Below, in pieces: positions 32,486 through 41,448 of a stretch of DNA of 64,000 bases. Below the pieces are notes generated by a model. That model was given only the letters and a program-made list of their open reading frames with translations, was not told the DNA's origin and did not search any database. The stretch comes from Aliidiomarina maris. GTDB taxonomy: Bacteria > Pseudomonadota > Gammaproteobacteria > Enterobacterales > Alteromonadaceae. The translations under genes were made by a program, and so were the position numbers. The stretch is taken from contig NZ_PIPK01000001.1 of the NCBI RefSeq assembly GCF_003987335.1, positions 248,001 to 312,000 of the forward strand, written 5' to 3'. Numbering within the stretch: the first letter of the stretch is position 1; each line of letters starts with the position of its first letter.

Positions 32486-33187
32486 TTAATCGTAGCGTGG
32501 TTGACGCTTTGACAGCCACATCATGAAGCTAACACCCAGAATTGTGGGAATAGTCCAGAGATACGGGTTAAACGCATGGGTTGGCATATACATGGCCGCA
32601 CCGAACGACAAAAATGCGGAATAACCAGCAATACCTGCGCCTATCATGGAGGTAAAGTGTTGATACAGCCATTCACGGCGAAGCTTTCCAGGGGCCGCTA
32701 CAGGTTTACGCAAGATAAACCGTAAATTACCTGGCACCATTAAGAAAGCAATAAACGCGACGCCAATTAACAATAGTTCGCGCTGACTCCAGCCAAGCCA
32801 AAACACCCAAGCGGCTAATAGCGCTAACGCCCCATGTAAGAATAAAATCCAAGTGGTTTTATACAGATGATGGCGGCCTTTATTGCGTACGGTTTTAAGC
32901 CCAAACAACACCAACACCGTGGCTAACAACCCCAGATATAACATCATCCAACCAAGTTGCAGGCGCGTATCCGCAGCGCCTTCGACCCATTGGGGTGAGG
33001 TCAAATGAAACGATGCCAGCACCATTGCAATAACCCCGCAAACAATCATGCTGATCGCAAACACGCGACCAGTCACGCGGTGCGCTTGCTTCCCTTTGGG
33101 CAATAACAACGGCAACCAAAAGGTCACGAGCGCGACCGCACCGCTTGTCACATGCAAAAATATTAAACCACTGACTAACCATTCCAC
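32486..33187 (-). CDS. Multi-span membrane protein
   Basis: 233 residues from a GTG at 33187 preceded by GAGGA at 7 nt. About seven hydrophobic helices with His and Arg near their ends (FLHVTSGAVAL, KQAHRVTGRV, HHLYKTTWILFLHGALAL), a layout seen in heme-binding or DUF2306-like membrane proteins. Function unknown. Monocistronic, convergent with fadE. Confidence 0.65.
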   Translation of the reverse strand: MEWLVSGLIFLHVTSGAVALVTFWLPLLLPKGKQAHRVTGRVFAISMIVCGVIAMVLASFHLTSPQWVEGAADTRLQLGWMMLYLGLLATVLVLFGLKTVRNKGRHHLYKTTWILFLHGALALLAAWVFWLGWSQRELLLIGVAFIAFLMVPGNLRFILRKPVAAPGKLRREWLYQHFTSMIGAGIAGYSAFLSFGAAMYMPTHAFNPYLWTIPTILGVSFMMWLSKRQPRYD

Positions 33188-33307
33188 ATTATTGTCCTCG
33201 TGCCGTTGCAACCTGCGATGCTAAGCCTAACTCACGCCAGAACCTGCGCTTGGTAAAAACTCTGTAAACAGCATTCACAGCGCGTCACTTTCCGCTATTC
33301 TGATACT

Positions 33308-33421
33308 GCAACTGAGCCAAGCTCAAGAGCATCACTCTTAATTTAGTCATGGATGACACCCTGATATGTGTTGCGTTAAGAGTGACTTACGGCGCCCCCT
33401 CCCCCGGGGCGCTTTTTTTTT
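33308..33421 (+). ncRNA. Candidate small RNA gene
   Basis: A non-coding plus-strand unit: TTCACA (33274-33279), 16-bp spacer, TATTCT (33296-33301); then TCACTCTTAA (33332-33341) pairing perfectly with TTAAGAGTGA (33376-33385) around a 34-nt loop; then a GCGCCCC/GGGGCGC stem (33392-33412) and nine T. The terminator points along plus, yet fadE has its own terminator 950 bp back and no plus-strand gene lies between. Not recognisable as a named sRNA. Confidence 0.55.
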
Positions 33422-33423
33422 GC

Positions 33424-33972
33424 CTAGGTCACCTCGCCCGCCTTTGCGGCTGCAGTTAATTCATCCAAAGTTTGCGACCAATGTGCAACCCACTCTGGTA
33501 ATTCTGGCGAACTTAAATGCCCGTGCCCCGTTGCTTCAAGTAAGCTGTCTGGGGTCATGCCCCCTTGCTTGCGCCAAAACATACCGCGCACGACCACAAT
33601 AGCCGCGAGACGATTCTGACCATCATATATTTTATGCTGCAAAAATGCCCACTTATGGTTCCAGCCCAATAGCTGGGTCTCGACCTCAAAAGGGTCAAAC
33701 GCTTTTAATTGGCGAATAAAGCGTGCATTGGCGTCACCAATCACAGGAATCGCTTTGTGCTTACGTGCAACTTGCAAGCAGCCAGTGCGCACAAACCAAT
33801 CGACACGCCCTAAGTCAGCAAAGCTTAAGTAACGGCCATTGTTGACGTGCATATTAAAGTCTAAATCATTGGGTAACGCCCGCGAGCGGACACGTAAGCT
33901 ATCAAGGGGGTGGCATTGGGGCTGGCGGAAACGGCGGATTAAAATCCACACCATGCGCAGTAAAAGATTCAT
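33424..33972 (-). CDS. Hotdog-fold thioesterase-like protein
   Basis: 182 residues with one hydrophobic N-terminal segment and a 4HBT_2-type hotdog domain: LPNDLDFNMHVNNGRYLSFA with the Asp and Asn-Asn-Gly of acyl-CoA thioesterases, then KWAFLQHKIYDGQNRLAAIV. Similar to eukaryotic THEM6 and bacterial acyl-CoA thioesterase-like proteins. Substrate unknown; the setting near fadE is compatible with acyl-CoA hydrolysis. Confidence 0.75.
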   Translation of the reverse strand: MNLLLRMVWILIRRFRQPQCHPLDSLRVRSRALPNDLDFNMHVNNGRYLSFADLGRVDWFVRTGCLQVARKHKAIPVIGDANARFIRQLKAFDPFEVETQLLGWNHKWAFLQHKIYDGQNRLAAIVVVRGMFWRKQGGMTPDSLLEATGHGHLSSPELPEWVAHWSQTLDELTAAAKAGEVT

Positions 33973-33987
33973 ATTCTACTCATAAAA

Positions 33988-34034
33988 AAAACCTGTGTTA
34001 GTGCGCTAGCATAGCAGCACTGAACACAGGTTTT
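33988..34034. terminator. Long terminator hairpin
   Basis: ACCTGTGTT with AGTGC pairs with GCACT and GAACACAGGT around a 12-nt loop, flanked by A-run and TTTT. It ends the gene 34051-34983 on the minus strand before the thioesterase-like gene. Confidence 0.85.
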
Positions 34035-34050
34035 ATCACTACATCTATTT

Positions 34051-34983
34051 TTATTTAATTAAGCCGATTTCACGCAAACGCTCAGTTAAATATTCGTCCG
34101 CCGTAATTGGTGGAAACTGCTTCGGGTTGTCTTCACCGTAGCAAGTTTCCAATGCGTCGATCACCACGTCAGGGTTGAAGTGCAAGAAAAATGGAATCGA
34201 ATAACGTGACTTATGGCTATATGGCGCAGGCGGATTCACCACACGGTGGGTGGTTGATGGCAACACACCATTGGTCAAGCGTTGCAGCATGTCACCGACG
34301 TTACAAATAATCGCGCCGTCAATAATAGTCACTGGAATCCACTCACCTGATTTTGATAAGACCTCTAAGCCAGGCTCGCGCGAACCAACCAGCAAGGTAA
34401 TCACGTTAATGTCTTCATGGGCGCCCGCGCGCACTGACGGTGTTCCTTCATCAATAATCGGCGGATAATGCAATGGGCGCAAAATTGAATTGCCCATATT
34501 CACGCGACTTTCAAAATAGTCACGGTCTTCGCCTAGGTATACGGCAATACCTTCCAGCACGCGACGGCCCAGTTTGTCGAGCTCGTTAAAGATAGTCAGC
34601 ATGCGCTGCTTGAAGTCAGGAACTTCAGTTGGCCACACATTTGGGGTTAACTGGGCATACTTTGGCGTGCCTTCAACTTCACGACCGACATGCCAGAACT
34701 CTTTCAAGTCAACATGCTTAGCGTCTTTGGCGATTTCAGTACCAAATGGCGTATAACCACGTGCACCACCTTGACCCGCTAAGTGGTATTTTTTCTTCAC
34801 GTCGTCTGGCAACGCAAATAATTCACGGCTAATATCCAACGCGTTATGAATAATATCGCTATCGATGCCATGCTGGGTCAGCGCGACGAAACCATTCACT
34901 TCGTAACCTTCGCCAATAGCTTGCACGAAGCCTTCAAAGTCACTGGCGTATTGACTCATGTCTACATGAGGAATAGAACTCAT
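34051..34983 (-). CDS. 2-oxoglutarate/Fe(II) oxygenase, isopenicillin N synthase-like
   Basis: 310 residues. N-terminal DIOX_N region (GYEVNGFVALTQHGI) and C-terminal jelly-roll with GAHEDINVITLLV (His, Asp), STTHRVVNPP (second His) and RYSIPFF (co-substrate Arg-x-Ser). The iron-binding triad is complete. Such enzymes oxidise small molecules; bacterial members include nucleobase and hormone-like oxidases, but the substrate here is unknown. Monocistronic, divergent from 35095. Confidence 0.85.
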   Translation of the reverse strand: MSSIPHVDMSQYASDFEGFVQAIGEGYEVNGFVALTQHGIDSDIIHNALDISRELFALPDDVKKKYHLAGQGGARGYTPFGTEIAKDAKHVDLKEFWHVGREVEGTPKYAQLTPNVWPTEVPDFKQRMLTIFNELDKLGRRVLEGIAVYLGEDRDYFESRVNMGNSILRPLHYPPIIDEGTPSVRAGAHEDINVITLLVGSREPGLEVLSKSGEWIPVTIIDGAIICNVGDMLQRLTNGVLPSTTHRVVNPPAPYSHKSRYSIPFFLHFNPDVVIDALETCYGEDNPKQFPPITADEYLTERLREIGLIK

Positions 34984-35094
34984 AATGATACCTTTGCTAA
35001 ACTATCTTTTGACGCGGGTCATTGTAACCTATTGCGATTAGCGGCACACTTGATTCATCACAATATCCTGGCTGTTAGAGGCACACACGAATTC

Positions 35095-35490
35095 ATGACT
35101 AAACCAAATCGCCACCCTTCCCTGATGACGCTGCGTTGGTTCAGAACCTTTATCGTCAGTTTGGCACTATTTTTTGTGATTTTGTTTGTGTTGCCGCTGC
35201 TCTACGAGCTGTTTGTCACCTTCACCCCGCCGATGGATGTCAGCACAGAGCGCACCACGCGGCGCATTATGATGCTGGTATCGAACGTATTTTCCTGGGT
35301 AGTTTTGTTCTTGGGCTTGGCGTTAAGTTGGCGCCAGCGGCGGACGCAAATGCGCCGTGAATACGTGCATAAGCGCGTACTTGAGCGACGCCAGGACAAG
35401 CGCCGTGAGGCTGAGCAAGCACGCATCGCGCACCATGAAAAAATTTATGGGCGTAAACCCCAGGACAAAGCCCAAAAAAAGCCTGACTAG
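35095..35490 (+). CDS. Two-span membrane protein with basic C-terminal tail
   Basis: 131 residues from the ATG at 35095 (an ATG at 35125 is possible; ribosome sites are weak). Helices at ~17-40 and ~60-80, then a strongly basic, highly charged helix (RRQDKRREAEQARIAHHEKI) to the end. Not recognised. A hairpin overlaps its stop. Confidence 0.55.
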   Translation: MTKPNRHPSLMTLRWFRTFIVSLALFFVILFVLPLLYELFVTFTPPMDVSTERTTRRIMMLVSNVFSWVVLFLGLALSWRQRRTQMRREYVHKRVLERRQDKRREAEQARIAHHEKIYGRKPQDKAQKKPD

Positions 35491-35498
35491 CAGGCTTT
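35478..35498 (+). terminator. Terminator-like hairpin
   Basis: AAAGCCTG/CAGGCTTT with a 5-nt loop, overlapping the stop at 35490; preceded by an A-run so it may also serve the convergent phosphatase gene. Confidence 0.55.
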
Positions 35499-35513
35499 GA
35501 TTGAATGTCGTGT

Positions 35514-36914
35514 TTACTTGACGCCAACTGGCGCGTGAATCAGTTCAGTACCATTCCAGCAACGCGTGGCTCGCACCGGCGCTGGGTTTTGACAGCGAAT
35601 TTCAGCGCCATCTAGGTCAATGCTCTCAACCCGATTCGCGCCTTCAGCTTGCTGATGTAAATTGAAGCCATCATAGAGCTCACCCGTCACCGTATAAGCG
35701 CGATATTCCAAGCTTTGCTCAGTAAAAGTTAAGTGCTGAAATAGCTGCACGTCTTCGGCATTTCTTAGCATATGTTGCTCGGCATTTTCACTGACTAAAT
35801 ACATTTTAGGGCCAGCGACCGAGACCACGTACACGGGCCCCTGCTCGTTCGCCATGCTACGTCCATAGGTATGGTCGTGCCCTTGCAGCACTATATCAAC
35901 ACCAAACTCTTCAAACACTGATTGCCAGTACTGACGCAATATGGGGTTATCGCGCCCTAACGACACAGAAAACATCGGGTGATGCTGAATGACCACTGTC
36001 CACTGGTTCGGATTATCCGCCAGCACTTGCTTTAGCCACTCACCTTGTAAACGCGCACTATCGACGCTTTGCACCGCTTGGGTGGAATCAAGGGCAATAT
36101 AACGTACGCCTTGATAGTCGGTGAAGTAGACTGTGTCCTGCAACCCTTCCGGGCCATTGGTTGGTAAGTTAAATTGTAAAGGCCATGCACTGACTAAATG
36201 GCGCACTTCCTGCTCGTCTTCAATGAATTCATGGTTTCCTGTGACTGGCACTTGCATCATGGAAGCGCCCATCCAGCCGGTCGCTTCAAACCATTCACCC
36301 CACTCATCATCAAGCACACCGTAACGCGAATTGACCAGATCACCTGCATACAGCATCACTTCCGCATGGGGCGTGCGGCGAATCGCTTCGCGTACTGTGC
36401 GGGCGTAATGCGACAGCACAGCGTTTTGCGCATCACCAAAATACAACACAGTCGACGGGCTAAAACTCGCTTTGGGCGTTTTAAATTGAAACCACTCACT
36501 CCAGGTATCCTGGCCCATCACGCGGTACGCGTACAAAGTGTCTGGCTTTAGGTCACTCAACACCGCGGCATGATGGTGGGCTTGGCCATTTTCGCTTTCC
36601 CCTAAACGCCATTCACCTTCAACTTCATGCGCAGTTAAGTGTAATCCGGGGGTGTTTTGCGCCACGGTTAACTGCACCAGTGAGCGCTCCACTGCGGTGT
36701 TTGTGCGCCAACTCAAGCGTTGCTCGGTTGCCGCGTGTTGACCAGGTAGCAAAATAATCCGGTCCGGGAAGGCACTGGCAACATAGCGCTGCATACCTTC
36801 CGGTACTAACGTGTTCGCTTCTGGGTAAGACTCTGCAAGTGCCGGGCTACTAGCCAACACCGCGCTGACCAATGCCAGCTTGGCTAACATTCCATACGTC
36901 GGTTTTAATTGCAT
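35514..36914 (-). CDS. Secreted purple acid phosphatase-like metallophosphatase
   Basis: 466 residues from the ATG at 36914 (AAGGAATCATT upstream). Signal peptide ending in SSPALA, an FN3-like N-terminal domain (~70-155), then a calcineurin-type metal site: YFGDAQN, YAGDLVNS, TGNHEF, IQHHPMF and GHDHTYGRS. Five motifs of a two-metal phosphoesterase are present. It hydrolyses phosphate monoesters in the periplasm or outside. It follows the TonB receptor by 57 bp and probably belongs to the same PhoB-regulated unit. Confidence 0.88.
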   Translation of the reverse strand: MQLKPTYGMLAKLALVSAVLASSPALAESYPEANTLVPEGMQRYVASAFPDRIILLPGQHAATEQRLSWRTNTAVERSLVQLTVAQNTPGLHLTAHEVEGEWRLGESENGQAHHHAAVLSDLKPDTLYAYRVMGQDTWSEWFQFKTPKASFSPSTVLYFGDAQNAVLSHYARTVREAIRRTPHAEVMLYAGDLVNSRYGVLDDEWGEWFEATGWMGASMMQVPVTGNHEFIEDEQEVRHLVSAWPLQFNLPTNGPEGLQDTVYFTDYQGVRYIALDSTQAVQSVDSARLQGEWLKQVLADNPNQWTVVIQHHPMFSVSLGRDNPILRQYWQSVFEEFGVDIVLQGHDHTYGRSMANEQGPVYVVSVAGPKMYLVSENAEQHMLRNAEDVQLFQHLTFTEQSLEYRAYTVTGELYDGFNLHQQAEGANRVESIDLDGAEIRCQNPAPVRATRCWNGTELIHAPVGVK

Positions 36915-36935
36915 AATGATTCCTTGATAACACAA

Positions 36936-36961
36936 CAAGGCGCCCCCGAAGGTGCGCCTTG
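36936..36961 (-). terminator. Intercistronic hairpin
   Basis: CAAGGCGC (36936-36943) pairs with GCGCCTTG (36954-36961) between the TonB receptor and the phosphatase. No long T-run, so more likely a partial terminator or RNA stabiliser within the operon. Confidence 0.5.
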
Positions 36962-36971
36962 TAAGCCTCGA

Positions 36972-39842
36972 TTAGAAGTTAGCTCGAACACCGATCATGT
37001 AAGCACGGCCAAATTGTTCATGCTCATACACGCGGCTGCGTTCACCTTGGTAACGCACTGCTTTAGAGTCAGTGAGGTTGGTTGCTTCTGCAAACACGGT
37101 GAAGTTGTCCGACACTCTGAAGCTTGCACTGAAATCCAGGGTGCCACGACCGTCCCAGAATACGTTCAATGAAGGGTCAGCGGTGTCGAACGCATCAACA
37201 TACTCTGAACGGTAGTTGTAGGCCAATTGCGAACTAAAACGCTCGGTATCGTACTGCAGGCCTAAGTTATAGGTGTGTTTACTGGTACCGGCTAACTGGG
37301 TGCTACCAATACCGAACGGCAATTCAGCGCTTGAATCTGTGTAGGTATAGTTAACTAAGAAACCCAGTCCAGACCACGCGCCAGGTAAGAAGGTTAAGCT
37401 TTGTTGCCAGTTCACCTCAAAACCATACAATTCACCTGAGGTACCATTTTCTGGGCGTACCATGGTAAAGCCTTCAAATGGACCGTCAGCAACCGTTGAG
37501 CGCGCCTTAAAAATTGGGTCGCTCAAGTCTTTGTAGAATACACCTGCTGAAATTAAGCCCAATGGCTCGATATAGTACTCAGCCATTAAGTCAAAGTTAT
37601 GTGCGTAGGTTGGGTTGAGTTCGGTGTTACCGATGTCCAGTGAACCACGACCCGAGACACGATCTTCAATAATGAAGTATGGTACTAAATCAGCGAAGTT
37701 AGGACGGCTTAAGCCAGTGCTGTAAGCTGCACGTAAAATTACACCATTGTCTAATTCATGACGTAAATGCGCACTAGGGAACACTTTGGTGTAGTCGTTA
37801 CTTGCAGATACCGGCGTCGCTGTTTCAGTATCGTCATCAAATTCCGAAGCCTGACCTGACGTACGGGTATGCTCAACACGCACACCGTACAGTAGCGTGG
37901 TTTGATCCCACTCCACTTTGCTCATAGCATAGGCGGCATAGGTATCTTCTTCCGCGGTGTAGTCGCCTGTGATCGACGCTGCCGTGCGCACTAAGTAATC
38001 TTCGTTTTCAAAAATTGGCGCGTATAAATCAATAAAATTGCGCTGCATTTTAAGGCCGTTATTGTAGAACCCATCGAATGGTGCTGATCGCTTATCAATC
38101 ACTACATCTGCATAGTCTGGGGCACCCACACCTTCGCCATTGCGAATACGGTCTTCGTCAGATTCTTTGTTCTTCAAGCGTAATTTAGCGCCCACTTTAT
38201 GGGTAACATAGGCGTTACCCCATTGTGACGGGATGCTTAAATCAAGGGCATATGCCTGCTCGGTTTCATCGCTGCCACCAAAGCGGCGCTCGTAACGACG
38301 AAATGCATAAGAATCTAATGGAAAATCAAAGTTCTCCTGGACCACGTTGTTATCACCATCCAGAATGGCAAAGCTTGGTAAATCAGGGTTGGTAAAATCG
38401 TAAGCCATGGCTGGACGTGACGTTTCACGATACACCAAGTAATCACGGTCCGGGTAATCTTGAGATGCCGTTGAATAAGCGGCTGAGAATTCTAGCGTGG
38501 CGTTGTCAAAATGGTGACGGCCGCCTAACACCGTTGAGTTAATCCGGTTAATAAAGGTACGGTGACGAATTTCGTTATCAAACGTGGTACGCCCAGACAC
38601 ACCAGTCACCGAGTTCGATTCAGGGGTAAAGCGATCCCATGAAATTTCAATGGTGTCGCGATACTCGTTATCTTCAAAGCGTGAATACGTGTGTGACAGA
38701 TATACATGGGTATTATCACTTGGACGGAAATCGACACGACCTGTCGCGCCAGTGCGAATACGCTTGACTTCGTAGTCTTTGAATTCTGTGGTTTCAGGAA
38801 TGTAAGCACCGTTGTCTTGCAGCACCCAAGTGTGCTCGATGTTGTCGGTAACCCGGTTCGTTTCACTGTGGTTAACCGAGAACAACACCCCTAAGTCATC
38901 GCGACCACCAATGCGGTCACCTAAAGTTAAACCGCCGCGATAGGCGTTACCGCTGCCTTTTTCGTTCTCACCTAATGCTACGTGACCGCGCAAAATGCGT
39001 CCGCGGCTATCAAGTGCGCCTTGAGTCACGATGTTGATGTTACCCGCAATCGCGTCCGCGTCCATATCTGGGGTAATGGCTTTGGTTAATTCAAGTGCTG
39101 ATATGACATCGGCTGGAATGGTATCTAAATCAATTGCACGTGTGCCGCCGTCCGGTGATGGCAGTACCACGCCGTCAATGGATACGTTTGAGAATTCTAG
39201 TGGCGCGCCACGCACGTTCACGTACTTACCTTCGCCTTGGTCTCGCTGAATAGCAGCACCAGGCAAACGCTGCATGGATTCGGCGACGTTATTGTCAGGA
39301 AAGCGCCCTAGGTAATCTGATGACACCACTGAAGTAATATTGTCTGCTGCACGCTGTGCATTCAGCGCGCGAGCCTGCGCGCCACGACCGCCAAATACTT
39401 GAATGCGCTCCATACCCTCTTCAGCCTGCAACGCTTCAAGGCTAATGGTAATGAATTGACCGCCTTGGGCACTCACTTGAGCGTCGATTTGCTGATTCTC
39501 GTAGCCTAAATAATCAATCGTCAGTTGGTAATCACCTGCCTCTAAGCCGTCAAAACGAAAACGACCTTGACGATCCGTGGTCGTTTCACGGTTGGTTCCA
39601 ACCAAGCGCACGATGGCACCCGATACAAACTGGCCACGCGGGTCAGCGATTTCGCCGCGAATCGCTTGGCTGTTGATCGTTTGGGCAGAGGCCGAAATTA
39701 AGCTCAGTGGCTGGCTTGATTGGCCTGCAGTTGCACTAAAGGTGGCACCAGCTAACACCGCCGAGACGGTCAAAGCAATCAGTGTTTTGTTCGCAAACGG
39801 CTTAGGCGTTGGGCGAGTCTTTGAGAGAGTGTGAGAGCGCAT
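36972..39842 (-). CDS. TonB-dependent receptor with carboxypeptidase-regulatory N-terminal domain
   Basis: 956 residues from 39842. Signal peptide ending in FSATAGQ; a CarboxypepD_reg-like domain (~60-135, IRGEIADPRGQFVSGAIVRL); plug with VAESMQRLPGAAIQRDQGEG; 22-strand barrel region ending in aromatic MIGVRANF. The type is common in Alteromonadales for importing oligosaccharides or phosphate esters with TonB energy. A pair of PhoB-type repeats ~80 bp upstream and phosphatase genes on both sides suggest uptake of phosphorylated compounds such as inositol phosphates. Confidence 0.92.
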   Translation of the reverse strand: MRSHTLSKTRPTPKPFANKTLIALTVSAVLAGATFSATAGQSSQPLSLISASAQTINSQAIRGEIADPRGQFVSGAIVRLVGTNRETTTDRQGRFRFDGLEAGDYQLTIDYLGYENQQIDAQVSAQGGQFITISLEALQAEEGMERIQVFGGRGAQARALNAQRAADNITSVVSSDYLGRFPDNNVAESMQRLPGAAIQRDQGEGKYVNVRGAPLEFSNVSIDGVVLPSPDGGTRAIDLDTIPADVISALELTKAITPDMDADAIAGNINIVTQGALDSRGRILRGHVALGENEKGSGNAYRGGLTLGDRIGGRDDLGVLFSVNHSETNRVTDNIEHTWVLQDNGAYIPETTEFKDYEVKRIRTGATGRVDFRPSDNTHVYLSHTYSRFEDNEYRDTIEISWDRFTPESNSVTGVSGRTTFDNEIRHRTFINRINSTVLGGRHHFDNATLEFSAAYSTASQDYPDRDYLVYRETSRPAMAYDFTNPDLPSFAILDGDNNVVQENFDFPLDSYAFRRYERRFGGSDETEQAYALDLSIPSQWGNAYVTHKVGAKLRLKNKESDEDRIRNGEGVGAPDYADVVIDKRSAPFDGFYNNGLKMQRNFIDLYAPIFENEDYLVRTAASITGDYTAEEDTYAAYAMSKVEWDQTTLLYGVRVEHTRTSGQASEFDDDTETATPVSASNDYTKVFPSAHLRHELDNGVILRAAYSTGLSRPNFADLVPYFIIEDRVSGRGSLDIGNTELNPTYAHNFDLMAEYYIEPLGLISAGVFYKDLSDPIFKARSTVADGPFEGFTMVRPENGTSGELYGFEVNWQQSLTFLPGAWSGLGFLVNYTYTDSSAELPFGIGSTQLAGTSKHTYNLGLQYDTERFSSQLAYNYRSEYVDAFDTADPSLNVFWDGRGTLDFSASFRVSDNFTVFAEATNLTDSKAVRYQGERSRVYEHEQFGRAYMIGVRANF

Positions 39843-39922
39843 GATATTTCCCATCTGTTGTGGTTACGTTTTAGATGGGAGGTCATGGTAGAGCGACTGT
39901 GTGACGGTTAAACTGAATTTGG

Positions 39923-39940
39923 ATGACAATCCGATGACAA
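39923..39940 (-). promoter_or_regulatory. Pho box upstream of the TonB receptor
   Basis: On the minus strand TTGTCAT (39940-39934), four bases, TTGTCAT (39929-39923): two 7-bp direct repeats with 4-bp spacing, exactly the PhoB layout. It lies 81 bp upstream of the receptor start. Confidence 0.6.
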
Positions 39941-39990
39941 AGTAAACCTTGAGTGTAGCGCTGACCGACCAAGGCCAGCGCTAAAAAGGT

Positions 39991-41325
39991 TTACCAATCA
40001 AGACCATGTAATTCACCCAAGCAACGCTTGAGTTCTTCTACGGCGTAGAAATAGGTCATTTGGTCATAACTTTGACATACGTCTGCAAACTTCACTTGGG
40101 CTTCGTTGTGCAGCATTCTGACTAAACGATCTCCCACGCTATTTTGGTAAACATCCCATTGCACATTCGCCCCCATCGGTGACACCAGTGCGGCCCGCCA
40201 CGGATTAGTTGCATAGTCGTATAGCGTGCCAGGCGTGACGGCTGAATCAGTGTGTTCGAGCTGCAACCAAGTGGCAATTGGCATGGTCACTTGAGCATGG
40301 GTAAAGCGCAAACTGGCGCTAGGCCCCTCCGGCAATTGCTCAATTTGCGTCATCATCTCTTTGAATAACGCATCGGCACCACGGTAGGTGATGTCGTTGC
40401 CTGCAAACCCTGGTCCGCGCCCGTAGAATGAATCTGCATCGTCCACGTACGCCAACCAGCTCGCGTGCTCAGCACTTAGAAACGGTTGCATATCGATGGC
40501 GTCGTCGGCAGCTAAATTAGGCGCAATCGAATACAAACCATAGAGTGCAAATAATGCATCTAAAGCATTGTTAATTTGGTCTTCATCATCGGCTTTGGCG
40601 ACAAACTGATAGTCTCCAGCGTGCAAACGTGCGACAAAATCTTCGCTAAACAGACGTTGCAATGCTTGAATCGCTACCTCGTGAGTGCGCGTTGAACCCT
40701 CTATTTCCGCCATTGCAGCGACTAAATCGGGGTCATTGTCACGATAGTCGTCATAGCCTTCTGAGCCTTCTGCTTTATGAAAATATAACGTGCTTTCATC
40801 GGCGTACGCGTCTTCAATATGAACCGCTAAGTTGGGTTTTTGCGCTAATAATCCTGCAACAAAAGCATCGCCGCTTTGTGCCGCACGCGAACGTCCCGAA
40901 TGTGACACTAAAATTGGTCGCGCTTGGGTAAATAAATCTCCATGGCGCGCTAGCATCCGTTGTGCCATCTGTGCATGCTCTTGGCGCCCGAGGGTACTTA
41001 GTTCGCCGTACCCCAGTTTCTCATGCACTGCGATAAAGCGTTCCAACACAGGGCCTAGCTGCTGACCAAGTTCTGTCAACGCCCCTTCTTGCTCTGCCTG
41101 CTGCCATAATTGCAGCATTAAATCGTCATCATCGGCACTCGACAGTCCGCGCGACCCATGCCGGGCCACATGCTGGACCATGGCAATGCTGTAGCCACTT
41201 GGCGGCGCTTCATACTGGCTGAAATGTTGGCGTGGCTGATACGGTGTTTTGCTGGTGATATGATCTACCGCAGTAGCTTGCGCGGTAAACAAACAGGTCA
41301 AACTGACGAGCAACGAAGTACGCAT
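39991..41325 (-). CDS. Histidine acid phosphatase, MINPP/phytase-like
   Basis: 444 residues with a signal peptide ending in TAQATA. Catalytic motif VQHVARHGSRG near residue 50 (RHGxR, the nucleophilic His) and RFTHAQVTMPIA in the C-terminal part, the HAxx proton-donor region of MINPP-type enzymes. These phosphatases strip phosphate from inositol phosphates outside the cytoplasm. Next to a TonB receptor and a second phosphatase and preceded by a Pho-box-like sequence, it should be made under phosphate starvation. Confidence 0.85.
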   Translation of the reverse strand: MRTSLLVSLTCLFTAQATAVDHITSKTPYQPRQHFSQYEAPPSGYSIAMVQHVARHGSRGLSSADDDDLMLQLWQQAEQEGALTELGQQLGPVLERFIAVHEKLGYGELSTLGRQEHAQMAQRMLARHGDLFTQARPILVSHSGRSRAAQSGDAFVAGLLAQKPNLAVHIEDAYADESTLYFHKAEGSEGYDDYRDNDPDLVAAMAEIEGSTRTHEVAIQALQRLFSEDFVARLHAGDYQFVAKADDEDQINNALDALFALYGLYSIAPNLAADDAIDMQPFLSAEHASWLAYVDDADSFYGRGPGFAGNDITYRGADALFKEMMTQIEQLPEGPSASLRFTHAQVTMPIATWLQLEHTDSAVTPGTLYDYATNPWRAALVSPMGANVQWDVYQNSVGDRLVRMLHNEAQVKFADVCQSYDQMTYFYAVEELKRCLGELHGLDW

Positions 41326-41374
41326 GAAAACCCTTTATAGTCGATAATAAAGCGACTTACGGTAGCAGCTGCCT

Positions 41375-41392
41375 GTGTCAGTTTTGTGACGA
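41375..41392 (-). promoter_or_regulatory. Pho-box-like site upstream of the phytase-like gene
   Basis: On the minus strand TCGTCACAAAACTGACAC matches the E. coli Pho box CTGTCATAAAACTGTCAC at 14 of 18 positions and lies 49 bp upstream of the start at 41325. Confidence 0.5.
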
Positions 41393-41410
41393 TAATTCGG
41401 CTGCAAAGTA

Positions 41411-41433
41411 AAAAGGAGCCCGCAGGCCCCTTT
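41411..41433 (-). terminator. Terminator of the S9 peptidase gene
   Basis: On the minus strand AAAGGGGCC, TGC, GGGCTCCTTTTT forms an imperfect GC stem followed by T, 16 bp past the peptidase stop. Confidence 0.7.
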
Positions 41434-41448
41434 AACTTTAGCAACTGA

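Noticed and set aside
33366-33602. Plus-strand ORF overlapping the sRNA terminator
   Set aside because: The frame runs through a terminator hairpin and T-run and into the antisense of the thioesterase gene; not a credible coding region.
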